A stretch of 64,000 nucleotides of DNA from Chelatococcus reniformis. GTDB lineage: Bacteria > Pseudomonadota > Alphaproteobacteria > Rhizobiales > Beijerinckiaceae. This document shows positions 44,641 to 52,816 of this stretch, piece after piece. Position numbers and translations under genes: made by a program. Numbering within the stretch: position 1 is the stretch's first letter; every line of letters starts with the position of its first letter. The notes beneath the pieces are model-generated. The model made no database searches. It saw nothing but the letters and a program-made list of their open reading frames with translations, and was not told where the DNA came from. Location: the NCBI RefSeq assembly GCF_014640075.1, contig NZ_BMGG01000004.1:195048-259047 (forward strand), given 5' to 3'.

Positions 44641-45438
44641 ATGGCCGAGACGCAACGCAACGAAGCGGCCGCCGCCGACGGCCGCAGGCTCGCCGGCCGG
44701 GTGGCGCTGGTCACCGGGGCGGCCGGCGGCATCGGCGCGGCCATCGCCCACCGGCTGGCGGCGGACGGGGCGAAGCTCGTGCTCGCCGACGTGCCCGGCT
44801 CGCCGGTGGCGGACGTGGCCGCCGCCATCGCCGATGCCGGCCATGGCCGCCCCGTCGTCGAGACCGGCGACCTGGCACAGGAGGAGGCCGCGGGCCGTAT
44901 CGTCGCCGCCACGATCGAGGCCCACGGCGCGCTCGACATCCTGGTGAACAACGCCGGCGGCGGCATCATCAAGCCGTTCCTCAGCCATACGCCGGAGACC
45001 CTGAGGACGACGATCGACCGCAACCTGTGGACCGCGCTGTGGTGCACCTGGCATGCCGTCCCGCAGATGAAGGGCAGGGGCTACGGCCGCATCGTCAACA
45101 TCGGCGCCGACTCGGTGCGCAACGGCCTGTGGGATCACGCCGCCTACAACGCCGCCAAGGGCGGGGTGCACGCCATGGCCTCGGGCCTGGCGCGCGAATT
45201 CGCGGCGGACGGCATCACCGTGAATGTGGTGGCGCCGTGCATCATCGAGACGCCGCAGGTGACGGCGGCGCGCCGGACGGTGCCGGAATGGGTTGCCAAG
45301 TTCGTCAGCGTGGTGCCGCTCGGCCGGCCGGGCTCCATGGCGGAAGTGGCCTCGATGGTGGCGTATCTGGCCTCGGAGGAGGCGTCGTTCGTGACCGGTC
45401 AGGTCATCAGCGTCAACGGCGGCAGCACCATGCAATGA
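44641..45438 (+). CDS. SDR family dehydrogenase, likely cis-dihydrodiol dehydrogenase
   Basis: 265 residues: cofactor loop VTGAAGGIGAAIA, LVLADVPG (acidic residue, NAD preference), NNAGGGI, catalytic Ser/Tyr/Lys in NIGADSVRNG and YNAAKGG. It probably oxidises the dioxygenase's cis-dihydrodiol to the catechol, restoring aromaticity. I prefer ATG 44641 (GAGGGA 6 bases upstream) over the GTG at 44629 that overlaps the beta-subunit stop. Its own stop overlaps the ferredoxin ATG (ATGA). Confidence 0.9.
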   Translation: MAETQRNEAAAADGRRLAGRVALVTGAAGGIGAAIAHRLAADGAKLVLADVPGSPVADVAAAIADAGHGRPVVETGDLAQEEAAGRIVAATIEAHGALDILVNNAGGGIIKPFLSHTPETLRTTIDRNLWTALWCTWHAVPQMKGRGYGRIVNIGADSVRNGLWDHAAYNAAKGGVHAMASGLAREFAADGITVNVVAPCIIETPQVTAARRTVPEWVAKFVSVVPLGRPGSMAEVASMVAYLASEEASFVTGQVISVNGGSTMQ

Positions 45439-45761
45439 CGGTCGCGGCGATGGACAAGACGTGTATCGGCAAGATGTCGGATTATCCGCCGGGCGAGATC
45501 CGTCCCGCGACACTGGCCGACGGCACGGCGCTCGCCGTCTACAACGTGGACGGTCGCATCTACGCCACGGCGGATCTGTGCACGCACGGCGAGGCCTCGC
45601 TGTCGGAGGAGGGCATCCTCACGGGCTGCACGGTGGAATGCCCGTGGCACTTCGGCACGTTCGACGTCACCAATGGCCGCGCCACGGCCATGCCGTGTAC
45701 CATTCCGTTGAAGACCTATGCGGTCGAAGTCGTCGACGAGGATGTGTATGTCCAAGGTTAA
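45435..45761 (+). CDS. Rieske [2Fe-2S] ferredoxin
   Basis: 108-residue small ferredoxin of biphenyl-dioxygenase type. The cluster ligands are C49-T-H51 and C69-P-W-H72. It carries electrons from the reductase (41600) to the oxygenase alpha subunit. It is coupled to the SDR gene by an ATGA overlap, and its end overlaps the tetR start by 14 bases. Confidence 0.95.
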   Translation: MTVAAMDKTCIGKMSDYPPGEIRPATLADGTALAVYNVDGRIYATADLCTHGEASLSEEGILTGCTVECPWHFGTFDVTNGRATAMPCTIPLKTYAVEVVDEDVYVQG

Positions 45762-46608
45762 GCTCACCCGTCCCAAGACCCAGGCCCAGAGCGGTGTCGT
45801 CGTGGACGCGCCGCGCTCCGGGCGCAGCCGGCCGGCTCAGGTTGCGGCGAAGGCGGAGCGAGCGGGGCAGGGGCCGCGCCCCCGGCGCACGCAGGCGGAG
45901 CGCAGCGAGTCGACGCAAAAGAAGGTGCTGGATGCGGCCATCCGGCTGCTGCGGCAGCGTGGCTACGGCGGGCTGCGCACCAGCGAGGTGGCGGAACTGG
46001 CCGGCGTCTCGCGCGGTGCGCAGCTCCACCATTTTCCGACCAAGCACGACCTCATCGTCGCCACGCTGCGCCACCTCAACGAGAAGGCCGCCGCGCAGAG
46101 CCGGCGGCGGGCGGGCGCCGCGCATGGCCCCGACGACGCTGTCGCGGCCATCATCGCCGATGCGCACGACTTCTTCTTCAGCGATTTCTTCTTCGTCCAG
46201 CTCGCCATCAGCATGGGCGACGGCGAAGCCAAGGAACTGCGCCGGGAAACCTACCAGCTCTCGCGCGACAACCGCTTCGCCGTCGAGGCCGCGTGGTGCG
46301 AGGCGCTGGTGGCGGCCGGCGTGCCGCCCAAGCTCGCCGAGGACGTGCTGGCGCTGACCCTCAGTATCGTGCGCGGCTTCTCCGTCCGCACGTTCATCGA
46401 GGACGATCCCGAGCGCTTCAGCCACCTCTACGAGGTCTGGCGCAGGATCGTCGGCGAATACCTCGCCTCGCATCTCGGCCCGCGGCAGGCCGACAAGCGG
46501 CCGGGCAAGGACAAGGAGACAAATGTTGGACCCGATCCGGATCGTGCAGCTGTGCTACGTTCGCCTGGGCACCGACGACCTCGAGGCGAGCGCCCGCTTC
46601 GCGACTGA
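45748..46608 (+). CDS. TetR-family regulator within the Rieske operon
   Basis: 286 residues. A basic, Pro/Gly/Ala-rich N-terminal arm of about 55 residues (MSKVKLTRPKTQAQSG) precedes the helix-turn-helix (TQKKVLDAAIRLLRQRGYGG, EVAELAGVSRGAQLHHFPTK). The C-terminal ligand domain has an FFFSDFFFVQL patch. The ATG at 45748 lies inside the ferredoxin gene with GAGG 7 bases upstream. The C-terminal 29 codons overlap the next gene, which is unusually long. Being inside the operon suggests feedback control, with the CAGTCCA-N6-TTGTAAAG elements as possible operators; not proven. Confidence 0.88.
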   Translation: MSKVKLTRPKTQAQSGVVVDAPRSGRSRPAQVAAKAERAGQGPRPRRTQAERSESTQKKVLDAAIRLLRQRGYGGLRTSEVAELAGVSRGAQLHHFPTKHDLIVATLRHLNEKAAAQSRRRAGAAHGPDDAVAAIIADAHDFFFSDFFFVQLAISMGDGEAKELRRETYQLSRDNRFAVEAAWCEALVAAGVPPKLAEDVLALTLSIVRGFSVRTFIEDDPERFSHLYEVWRRIVGEYLASHLGPRQADKRPGKDKETNVGPDPDRAAVLRSPGHRRPRGERPLRD

Positions 46609-47389
46609 GATCGTGGGCTTGCAGCGGGGGGAGGGCCGGGGCGGGGACGTGGTGTTCCGCTCCGACGCGCGAGCCCACACGCTGGCGCTGTCCACCGAGC
46701 GGGGCGCGAGCCTCGGTGTTGAACTGGAGGACGAGGCAGCGCTGGGCGCCGCCGCCGCCGCCCTGGAGCAGGCCGGCTATGGCTGCCGCGAGGCCTCGGC
46801 AGCCGAGTGCGAGCGCCGCTTCGTGCGCCGCGCCCTGATCTGCGCCATCGGCGAGGGCATCGCCGTCGACCTCGTGCTGCGCCCTGCCGTCAGCGGCCGG
46901 CGCTACTTCGGCAGCCGCGATGCCGGCATCACCGGCCTCGCCTGCGTCGGCCTGCGCAGCACCGACCTTGCCCGCGACACGGCGCTGTGGACGGCGCTGC
47001 TGGGCGCCACGGTGAGCGACCGGGCCGGCGAGGTCACTTATCTGGGCTTCGACGAGGCCCATCACCGCATCGCGCTCTATCCGGCTGCCCGGGCCGGCAT
47101 CGTCTACGTCACCTACGCCGTCGAGAGCTTCGATGCGGTGATGCAGAGCCATTACTTCCTCCAGGAGCATCAGGTGCGGGTCCTGCACGGGCCGGGGCGC
47201 GAGGCCGCGTCGGGCCAGGTGTTCGTGCGCTTCCAGGGGCCGGGGGAGCAGATCTTCGCCTACGGCCACGGCATGGCCACCATCGACCGGGGCCGGCACC
47301 GGGCGCGCCAGTTCGCGGCCGAGCCGGGCTCGCTGTGCGCCTGGGGCAGCACGAGCGAGGTGCCCGAGCTCGCCGGTGCGGCCGGATGA
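46523..47389 (+). CDS. Extradiol-dioxygenase-like VOC protein lacking all iron ligands
   Basis: 288 residues with two-domain type I extradiol dioxygenase architecture, similar throughout to its neighbour at 47413. The three positions that bind Fe(II) in the neighbour (H140, H197, E245) are C141 (GLACVGL), Y198 (VTYAVE) and A246 (IFAYGH) here, and the acid-base His of GRH is Glu (GRE). Iron-dependent ring cleavage is therefore not expected. It may be a pseudoenzyme partner, a substrate-binding protein or an isomerase-like enzyme. It has its own strong ribosome site (AAGGAG) and overlaps tetR by 86 bases. Confidence 0.88.
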   Translation: MLDPIRIVQLCYVRLGTDDLEASARFATEIVGLQRGEGRGGDVVFRSDARAHTLALSTERGASLGVELEDEAALGAAAAALEQAGYGCREASAAECERRFVRRALICAIGEGIAVDLVLRPAVSGRRYFGSRDAGITGLACVGLRSTDLARDTALWTALLGATVSDRAGEVTYLGFDEAHHRIALYPAARAGIVYVTYAVESFDAVMQSHYFLQEHQVRVLHGPGREAASGQVFVRFQGPGEQIFAYGHGMATIDRGRHRARQFAAEPGSLCAWGSTSEVPELAGAAG

Positions 47390-47412
47390 GCGCACAGCAA
47401 GGAGACCCTCCG

Positions 47413-48276
47413 ATGATCGAGCTCAAGGACGTCAGCTATGCGCGGCTGGGCGCGCCGGACCTGGAGCAGGCGGAGGCGTTCGCCACCCGCTGCCTCGGTT
47501 TGCAGGTGGCGGAGCGCAGCGCCAAGGCGCTCTACCTGCGCTCCGACGACCGGGCCCATACGCTCTGCTATGTGGAAGGCGATCCGCAGGACCAGACGGT
47601 GGCCTTCGAGATCGATGACGCAGGCCAGCTCGACGCCGCGGCGGGCACGCTGGAGGGGCTCGGCCACGGCGTGCATGCGGGCACGGCCGGCGAGTGCGCG
47701 GCGCGCAAGGTGAAGGCCTTCATCGCCTTCAAGGACCCGACCGGCAACCAGATCGAGCTGGTGGTGCGGCCGGACCGCAGCGGCCGGCGCTACTTCCCGA
47801 CGCGCGATGCCGGCATCACCGGCTTCAGCCACATCGGGCTGAACACCACCGATCCCCGTCGCGACGAGCGGTTCTGGACGCAGGTGTGCAACGCCCGGGT
47901 CAGCGACCGCATCGGCGACATCGCCCTGATGCGGGTGAACGCCATCCACCACACCATGGCGCTGGCGCCGGCCTCGGGGCCGGGCATCCAGCACATCAAC
48001 CACCAGGTGGCCAGCAACGACGACGTGCTGCGCTCGTTCTACCATCTGGCGGAGCAGAACGTGCCGATCGTGTTCGGGCCGGGGCGGCACCCGACCTCGG
48101 GGGCGCGCTTCCTCTACTTCCTCGGGCCCAACAACATGGTGTTCGAATATTCCGTCGGCGTCGACGCGATCGAGGACGAGGCCAGCCACCGCCCCCGCCA
48201 GTTCGGCTTCGAGCCCTCGAGCCTCTGCATGTGGGGGTCCAAGCCGGGCGGCGCGATCCCGCTGCCGCCGTCGTGA
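47413..48276 (+). CDS. Type I extradiol ring-cleavage dioxygenase
   Basis: 287 residues, two VOC modules. The iron ligands are present: H140 in GFSHIGLNTTD, H197 in IQHINHQVASNDDV and E245 in MVFEYS, plus the usual second-shell HH (IHHTMAL) and GRH. Resembles 2,3-dihydroxybiphenyl-1,2-dioxygenase-type enzymes that open catechols beside the two hydroxyls. It should cleave the catechol produced by the SDR at 44641. AGGAG is 9 bases before the ATG. It is the last gene of the operon, followed by REP-like hairpins. Confidence 0.93.
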   Translation: MIELKDVSYARLGAPDLEQAEAFATRCLGLQVAERSAKALYLRSDDRAHTLCYVEGDPQDQTVAFEIDDAGQLDAAAGTLEGLGHGVHAGTAGECAARKVKAFIAFKDPTGNQIELVVRPDRSGRRYFPTRDAGITGFSHIGLNTTDPRRDERFWTQVCNARVSDRIGDIALMRVNAIHHTMALAPASGPGIQHINHQVASNDDVLRSFYHLAEQNVPIVFGPGRHPTSGARFLYFLGPNNMVFEYSVGVDAIEDEASHRPRQFGFEPSSLCMWGSKPGGAIPLPPS

Positions 48277-48328
48277 GGGCGCCGGGGCCGCCCCATCATG
48301 GCCGAGCTTGCCCAGTCGTGCCCTCGCA

Positions 48329-48480
48329 CGTCATGGTCGGGCTGACCCGACCATCCATCCCCTAAGTAAATAAGCTGTAGAGGCCAGCGGACGCTCGCAG
48401 GTTTTCCAAGAAGATGGATGGTCGGGTCAGCCCGACCATGACGTTCGGATGGGTGCGCCGGGTCAAGCCCGGCCATGACG
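48329..48480. repeat. REP-like inverted pair plus a third copy at a convergent junction
   Basis: A 31-base unit at 48329-48359 recurs as its exact reverse complement at 48413-48443, and a third, slightly different copy (CCGGGTCAAGCCCGGCC onward) lies at 48458-48480. They fill the space between the convergent extradiol dioxygenase (stop 48276) and CoA ligase (stop 48498) genes. The outer pair could form one long hairpin in either transcript; probable bidirectional terminator. Confidence 0.85.
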
Positions 48481-48497
48481 GCTCGGAACGTGACCGC

Positions 48498-50150
48498 TCA
48501 GCCCAGCGCCGCGCGCTGCGCCGGGGCGCCGTCGGCGACTGGGGGGCGCCCATAACGCTCCCGCAGCTCGGCCTTCCGGACCTTGCCGGTGGCGGTCATC
48601 GGCAACTCGTCCACGAAGCTCACCGCGTCGGGCACCCACCAGCTGGCCAGCCGCGTCCGCAGGTGGGCAAGGATGTCGTCGGCGCTCGTCTGCGTCTCCA
48701 TACCCGGCCGCAGCACGGCGAGCAGCAGCGGACGCTCCTGCCACCGTGCATGCTCGACGCCGATGACGGCGGCCTGCAGCACGGCCGGATGGTCGAGGGC
48801 GGCATTCTCGACCGTCACGCTGCTGATCCACTCGCCGCCGGACTTGATCACATCCTTGGAACGATCGACGATGTCGATGCTGCCGTCGGGAAAAATGCGG
48901 GCGACGTCGCCGGTCGAGAGCCAGCCCGTGGTCGATGGCGCGGCGTCCTTGTAGTAGCCGGCGGCAACGCAGGGCCCACGCGCCTCCAGGTGTCCCGCCG
49001 CTTCGCCGTCCCACGGCAACTCGGCTCCGTCGTCGTCGAGCAGCCGCAGCTCCGTGCCATAGCCGATCCGGCCCTGGCGCATGCGCCAGACCAGTTGCTC
49101 CTCGGCCGGCCGGGTAGCGGCGCCGGGCGGCAGCGTCGAACGCAAGCCCGCGACCTCCGTCATGCCCCAGACCTGGCCGACCGGAATGCCGAGGGCAGCC
49201 AGTTCGTCCACCAGCTTGCGGGGCGCCTTGCTCCCCGCCACCAGGGCGATGCGCAGCGACGCCGGCCCGGCGCCCCGGCCGTGCCAGTGGTCGGCCAGGC
49301 CGAACCACACGGTGGGCACCGCGGCGGCGGCCGTCACGCCTTCGCCGTCGATGAGCTCGCCGAGGGCCGCGGCCTCGAAATGGCGGCCCGGCAGAACGAG
49401 CTTCTGCCCGTTCATGGGCGCCGTGAACGGCATGAACCAGCCGTTGGCATGGAACAGCGGCGCGATCGGCATCGCCGCCTCGCTGTCGCCCGAGCGCAGC
49501 ACGCCGATCATGTCGGCGGTGCTCATCAGCAGCGCGGCGAGGACGAGCGAGCGATGGGTGTAGACGACGCCCTTGGGTGCTCCGGTGGTGCCGGACGTAT
49601 AGCAGATGGTGGCGGCCTGGCGCTCATCGAACTCCGGCCATTCCGCTTCGTGACTTGCGGCGGCCAGAAGCGCTTCATAGGCGTGGACGTTGGTCAGCGA
49701 CGTCTTGGGCAGATCGCTCGCCGGGTCCATGTAGATCCAGCCGCGCACGCTCGGCAGCGCCGGCGCCAGCCGCTCGGCGAGGGCGAGGGTCGCCGCATCG
49801 ATACAGATCCAGCTGTCCTGCGCGTGGTTGACGATATAGGTGATCGTCTCGTCATAGAGGCGCGGGTTGATCGTGTGCAGCACCGCCCCGATGCCGGGAA
49901 CGCCGTAGAACAGCTCGAAATGGTGGTGGGTGTTCCAGGCCAGCGTGCCGACGCGGTCGCCGCTCGCCACGCCGAGCGATCGAAGGGCCGCCGACAGGCG
50001 CCGGCAGCGCGCATAGGCGTCTCGGTAGGTATAGCGGTGGACCGCGCCTGCGACCGTGCGCGCGACGATGTCCGTCCTTCCGTGAACCGTCGCCGCGTGG
50101 CGCAGAATGCCGCCGACCAGCAACGGTGTGTCCATCATCAGCCCTTGCAC
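48498..50150 (-). CDS. Fatty-acid/aryl-CoA ligase (AMP-forming)
   Basis: 550 residues of the ANL family, medium/long-chain or methylmercaptopropionate-CoA ligase type: N-terminal GLMMDTPLLVGGILRHA, LAWNTHHHFELFYGVPGIG, phosphate loop ICYTSGTTGAPKGVVYTHRS, WGMTEVAG, GDVARIFPDGSIDIVDRSKD, catalytic Lys in TATGKVRKAEL. Converts an acid to its CoA ester. GTG 50150 is preferred (GGGAGG 5 bases upstream, matches the family's N terminus); ATG 50138 is possible. Downstream partner genes are absent; it is transcribed after the SDR at 50433 with a RIME-like element between them. Confidence 0.9.
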   Translation of the reverse strand: MQGLMMDTPLLVGGILRHAATVHGRTDIVARTVAGAVHRYTYRDAYARCRRLSAALRSLGVASGDRVGTLAWNTHHHFELFYGVPGIGAVLHTINPRLYDETITYIVNHAQDSWICIDAATLALAERLAPALPSVRGWIYMDPASDLPKTSLTNVHAYEALLAAASHEAEWPEFDERQAATICYTSGTTGAPKGVVYTHRSLVLAALLMSTADMIGVLRSGDSEAAMPIAPLFHANGWFMPFTAPMNGQKLVLPGRHFEAAALGELIDGEGVTAAAAVPTVWFGLADHWHGRGAGPASLRIALVAGSKAPRKLVDELAALGIPVGQVWGMTEVAGLRSTLPPGAATRPAEEQLVWRMRQGRIGYGTELRLLDDDGAELPWDGEAAGHLEARGPCVAAGYYKDAAPSTTGWLSTGDVARIFPDGSIDIVDRSKDVIKSGGEWISSVTVENAALDHPAVLQAAVIGVEHARWQERPLLLAVLRPGMETQTSADDILAHLRTRLASWWVPDAVSFVDELPMTATGKVRKAELRERYGRPPVADGAPAQRAALG

Positions 50151-50331
50151 GATCGCCTCCCTTGCGTGTTGGCCTTCCGTCCGGGCGTCGTTGCGCCCGG
50201 AGCGCTTCGCAATTGGATGGAGCTCATACAATTGCGAAGACATGCTCCAGTTCTTTGAATCTGGCGCGTTTCTCGGCGATGGGGTGGGTTCCACCCAATC
50301 GTGAAGCGCACCGGCCGGCCGTGCGGCCGCT

Positions 50332-50435
50332 TCGAGCATTTCCGCGTTTCTTTGAATCGCCGAAATGCTCTATCTGTCTGAATTGTCGCGTTTTCTTTAC
50401 GCGAACCGGCGTCCGTTTCGCTCAAAAACGCTCTA
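50332..50435. repeat. RIME-like intergenic element, copy 3
   Basis: A 104-base copy with left end TCGAGC in place of TAGAGC and intact GAGCATTTC/GAAATGCTC stem. The right end GCTCTA, read on the minus strand, is the stop (TAG) of the SDR gene at 50433. Second hairpin arms are GCGTTTT and AAAACGC. Confidence 0.85.
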
Positions 50436-51212
50436 GAACGTGCCCCGGTACGCTCCGCCGTCGATCAGCACGTTCTGCCCGGTGATGTAGGCGGCCTGGA
50501 CGCTGCACAGGAAGGCGCAGGTCGAGCCGAATTCGAGGGGATCGCCGAAGCGGCCGGCGGGGTTGTCGCGCTTGACCTGCGCGACGGTCTCGTCGACCGC
50601 ACGGCCGCGGCTCGCCGCCAGCGCGGCGAGGTTCGATTTCAGCCTGTCGGTGTCGAAGGTGCCCGGCAGCAGATTGTTGATCGTGACGTTGTGCGCGACC
50701 GTCTTGCGGGCGAGGCCCGCGACGAAGCCGGTCAGGCCCGAGCGCGCGCCGTTCGACAGGCCGAGGATGTCGATCGGTTCCTTCACGGCGTGCGAGGTGA
50801 TGTTGACGATGCGGCCGAAGCGCCGGGCGATCATGCCGTCGACCGTCGCCTTGATCAGCTCGATGGGCGAAAGCATGTTGGCGTCGAGGGCCCTGATCCA
50901 GTCCTCCCGCGACCACTTGCGAAAGTCCCCGGGCGGCGGCCCCGCCGCGTTGTTCACGAGGATGTCGGGGTCGGGGCAGGCGGCCAGCGCCTTGGCGCGC
51001 CCCTCGGGCGTGGTGACGTCGGCGGCGACGGTGCGCGGGCGCCGGCCGGCCTGCCGTTCGATGTCATCGGCGGCCTCTTCCAGCGTGGCCGGCGTCCGGG
51101 CCACGATGACGACGTCGCAGCGTTCCTCGGCCAGCGCCATGGCGCTCGCCTTGCCCAGGCCCTTGCTCGCCGCACACACGAGGGCTCTGCGCCCCTCCAG
51201 GCCAAAATTCAT
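50433..51212 (-). CDS. SDR-fold protein lacking the catalytic Tyr and Lys
   Basis: 259 residues with the SDR Rossmann fold (ALVCAASKGLGKASAMAL, NNAAGPPPG, IVNITSHAVK, GQNVLIDGGAYRGTF). The nucleotide loop is AASKGLG instead of GxxxGxG. At the active site Ser140 is present but the YxxxK pair is S153-N-G-A-R157, so normal SDR catalysis is not expected unless Arg and other residues substitute. I recall the SNGARSGLTGF block from other alphaproteobacterial SDRs, so it is probably a conserved variant rather than damage. Stop codon is supplied by the RIME-like element. Confidence 0.85.
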   Translation of the reverse strand: MNFGLEGRRALVCAASKGLGKASAMALAEERCDVVIVARTPATLEEAADDIERQAGRRPRTVAADVTTPEGRAKALAACPDPDILVNNAAGPPPGDFRKWSREDWIRALDANMLSPIELIKATVDGMIARRFGRIVNITSHAVKEPIDILGLSNGARSGLTGFVAGLARKTVAHNVTINNLLPGTFDTDRLKSNLAALAASRGRAVDETVAQVKRDNPAGRFGDPLEFGSTCAFLCSVQAAYITGQNVLIDGGAYRGTF

Positions 51213-51345
51213 CGCTTGTTTCCATCCCTTGTCAGCCGCGTGAAGGCGCCATGGCCGGCGCCGCCAAAGTCGCGCGCCGGCGCCTCGGGCCGGCGGTCGC
51301 CCAGTCTGGAGCTGTTCGCAACTGAGCCGTTGCGTCGAATTAAAA

Positions 51346-51371
51346 GACAGTCCATCCTGCTTGTAAAGAGG
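51346..51371 (+). promoter_or_regulatory. Conserved promoter element B (binding-protein gene)
   Basis: TTAAAAGA precedes CAGTCCA-N6-TTGTAAAGAGG, identical in its fixed bases to element A at 41409-41440. It lies about 90 bases upstream of the binding-protein ATG. It links this gene to the amidohydrolase/Rieske cluster. Confidence 0.7.
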
Positions 51372-51461
51372 GATGCCACGTCCCCGGCCGGTCGCGACGG
51401 TCCGCGCCTGGCGCGCGCCGTGACCTCGCCGCTACGGCAGCCAATCAAGCGGAGGAACCCC

Positions 51462-52670
51462 ATGCGCCATCTCACCGTGATCGCGACCGCATCGCTCTGG
51501 GCGACGGCTGCGCTGGCCGGGCCGACCTACGGTCCAGGCACCAGCGCCACGGAAATCAAGGTCGGACAAACGATCCCCTACAGCGGACCTGCATCAGGCT
51601 TTGGACTCTATGGGCGGGCCTGGACCGCCTATTTCGACATGATCAACAAGAAGGGCGGCATCAACGGGCGTAAGATCACCGTCCTGTCGCTCGACAACGG
51701 CTACAATCCGAGCAAGGCCGTGGAGCAGACACGCAAGCTGGTGGAGGAGGACGATGTCCTGGCCGAGATCGGCACCGTCGGCACCGTGCCGAATGCGGCC
51801 GTGCAGAAGTATATGAACAACAAGAAAGTGCCGCAGGTGCTGATATCGGCCGGCGGCAGCCGCTTCAACGATCCCAAGAACTTTCCCTGGACCGTGCCGT
51901 TCTACCCGACCTTCGACATGGAGGCGAGCGTCTACGCCAAGCACATCCTGGACACGAGGCCGGATGCCAGGATCGGTATCCTCTATCAGAACGACGATTA
52001 CGGCCGCGATTTCCTGAAAGGCTTCAAGGAGACCCTCGGGGCGAAGGTATCGCTGATCGTCGGCGAGCAGAGCTACGCGCTGACCGATCCCACCGTCGAC
52101 TCCCAGGTGCTCGCTTTGCAGAGCGCCGGCGCCACCGTGCTGATGCAGTTCACCACCCCGAAATTTGCCGCCCAGGTGATCCGCAAGGCGCACTCGATCG
52201 GCTGGTCGCCGTCGCAGTACCTCGCCAGCCCGGCGAGTTCCATCCAGGGAACGCTGGTGCCCGCCGGGGTCGCCGCCTCGACCGGCGTGATGACCGCCGT
52301 CTTCCACAAGCAGGTCGGCGACCCGGCCTGGGACAAGGACAAGGATGTCGTCGATTTCCTGGCATTCATGAAGGAGTGGGCGCCGGCGCAGAACGCCTTC
52401 GATGCCATGGCCATCTCGGGCTATCTCAATGCGCAGCTGACCGCCATCGTGCTCGACCGGTGCAAGGACGACCTCAGCCGTGAAAACCTCCTGAAGCAGG
52501 CCACGACGTTGAAGGACGTCTCGCTGCCCATGCTGCTGCCGGGCATCCGGGTGAGCAATACGCCGGGCGACTACCGGCTCTATCACGAGCTGCAACTGGC
52601 GCGCTTCGACGGCACCGGCTGGACGCCTGTCGGTGGACTGATCCGCGTCGAGCCGCCGGCCGGCAACTGA
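51462..52670 (+). CDS. Periplasmic substrate-binding protein (LivK-type, lone gene)
   Basis: 402 residues: signal peptide (MRHLTVIATASLWATAALA|GP), then a type I binding fold (IKVGQTIPYSGPASGFGLYG, GGINGRKITVLSLDNGYNPS, RIGILYQNDDYGRDFLKGF). It belongs to the branch often associated with aromatic-acid uptake in alphaproteobacteria. No permease gene adjoins it; the transporter may be the one at 59798-64000 or encoded elsewhere. GGAGGAACCCC precedes the ATG. Promoter element B suggests co-regulation with the Rieske cluster. Confidence 0.92.
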   Translation: MRHLTVIATASLWATAALAGPTYGPGTSATEIKVGQTIPYSGPASGFGLYGRAWTAYFDMINKKGGINGRKITVLSLDNGYNPSKAVEQTRKLVEEDDVLAEIGTVGTVPNAAVQKYMNNKKVPQVLISAGGSRFNDPKNFPWTVPFYPTFDMEASVYAKHILDTRPDARIGILYQNDDYGRDFLKGFKETLGAKVSLIVGEQSYALTDPTVDSQVLALQSAGATVLMQFTTPKFAAQVIRKAHSIGWSPSQYLASPASSIQGTLVPAGVAASTGVMTAVFHKQVGDPAWDKDKDVVDFLAFMKEWAPAQNAFDAMAISGYLNAQLTAIVLDRCKDDLSRENLLKQATTLKDVSLPMLLPGIRVSNTPGDYRLYHELQLARFDGTGWTPVGGLIRVEPPAGN

Positions 52671-52816
52671 TCGCGCCCGTCGCTTCGGGACGCGCAGGCG
52701 CGAAGACCGCCGCCGGCGCCTCAGGCTCTCGCGAGCCGGGTTTCGAGCAGCTCGTGCAGCCCCTGTCTTTCTCGCGCCACCTGCTATGATCAGCAGCGGG
52801 GAGGGCAGGCAGCGGC

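Noticed and set aside
51373-51423. 16-codon open frame after promoter element B that could be a leader peptide
   Set aside because: Its ATG directly abuts the AGAGG, leaving too little spacing for a ribosome site, and element A has no equivalent frame.
52709-52748. Hairpin GGCTC-TCGC-GAGCC after the binding-protein gene as a terminator
   Set aside because: The stem has only 5 pairs with no U-run; too weak to call.
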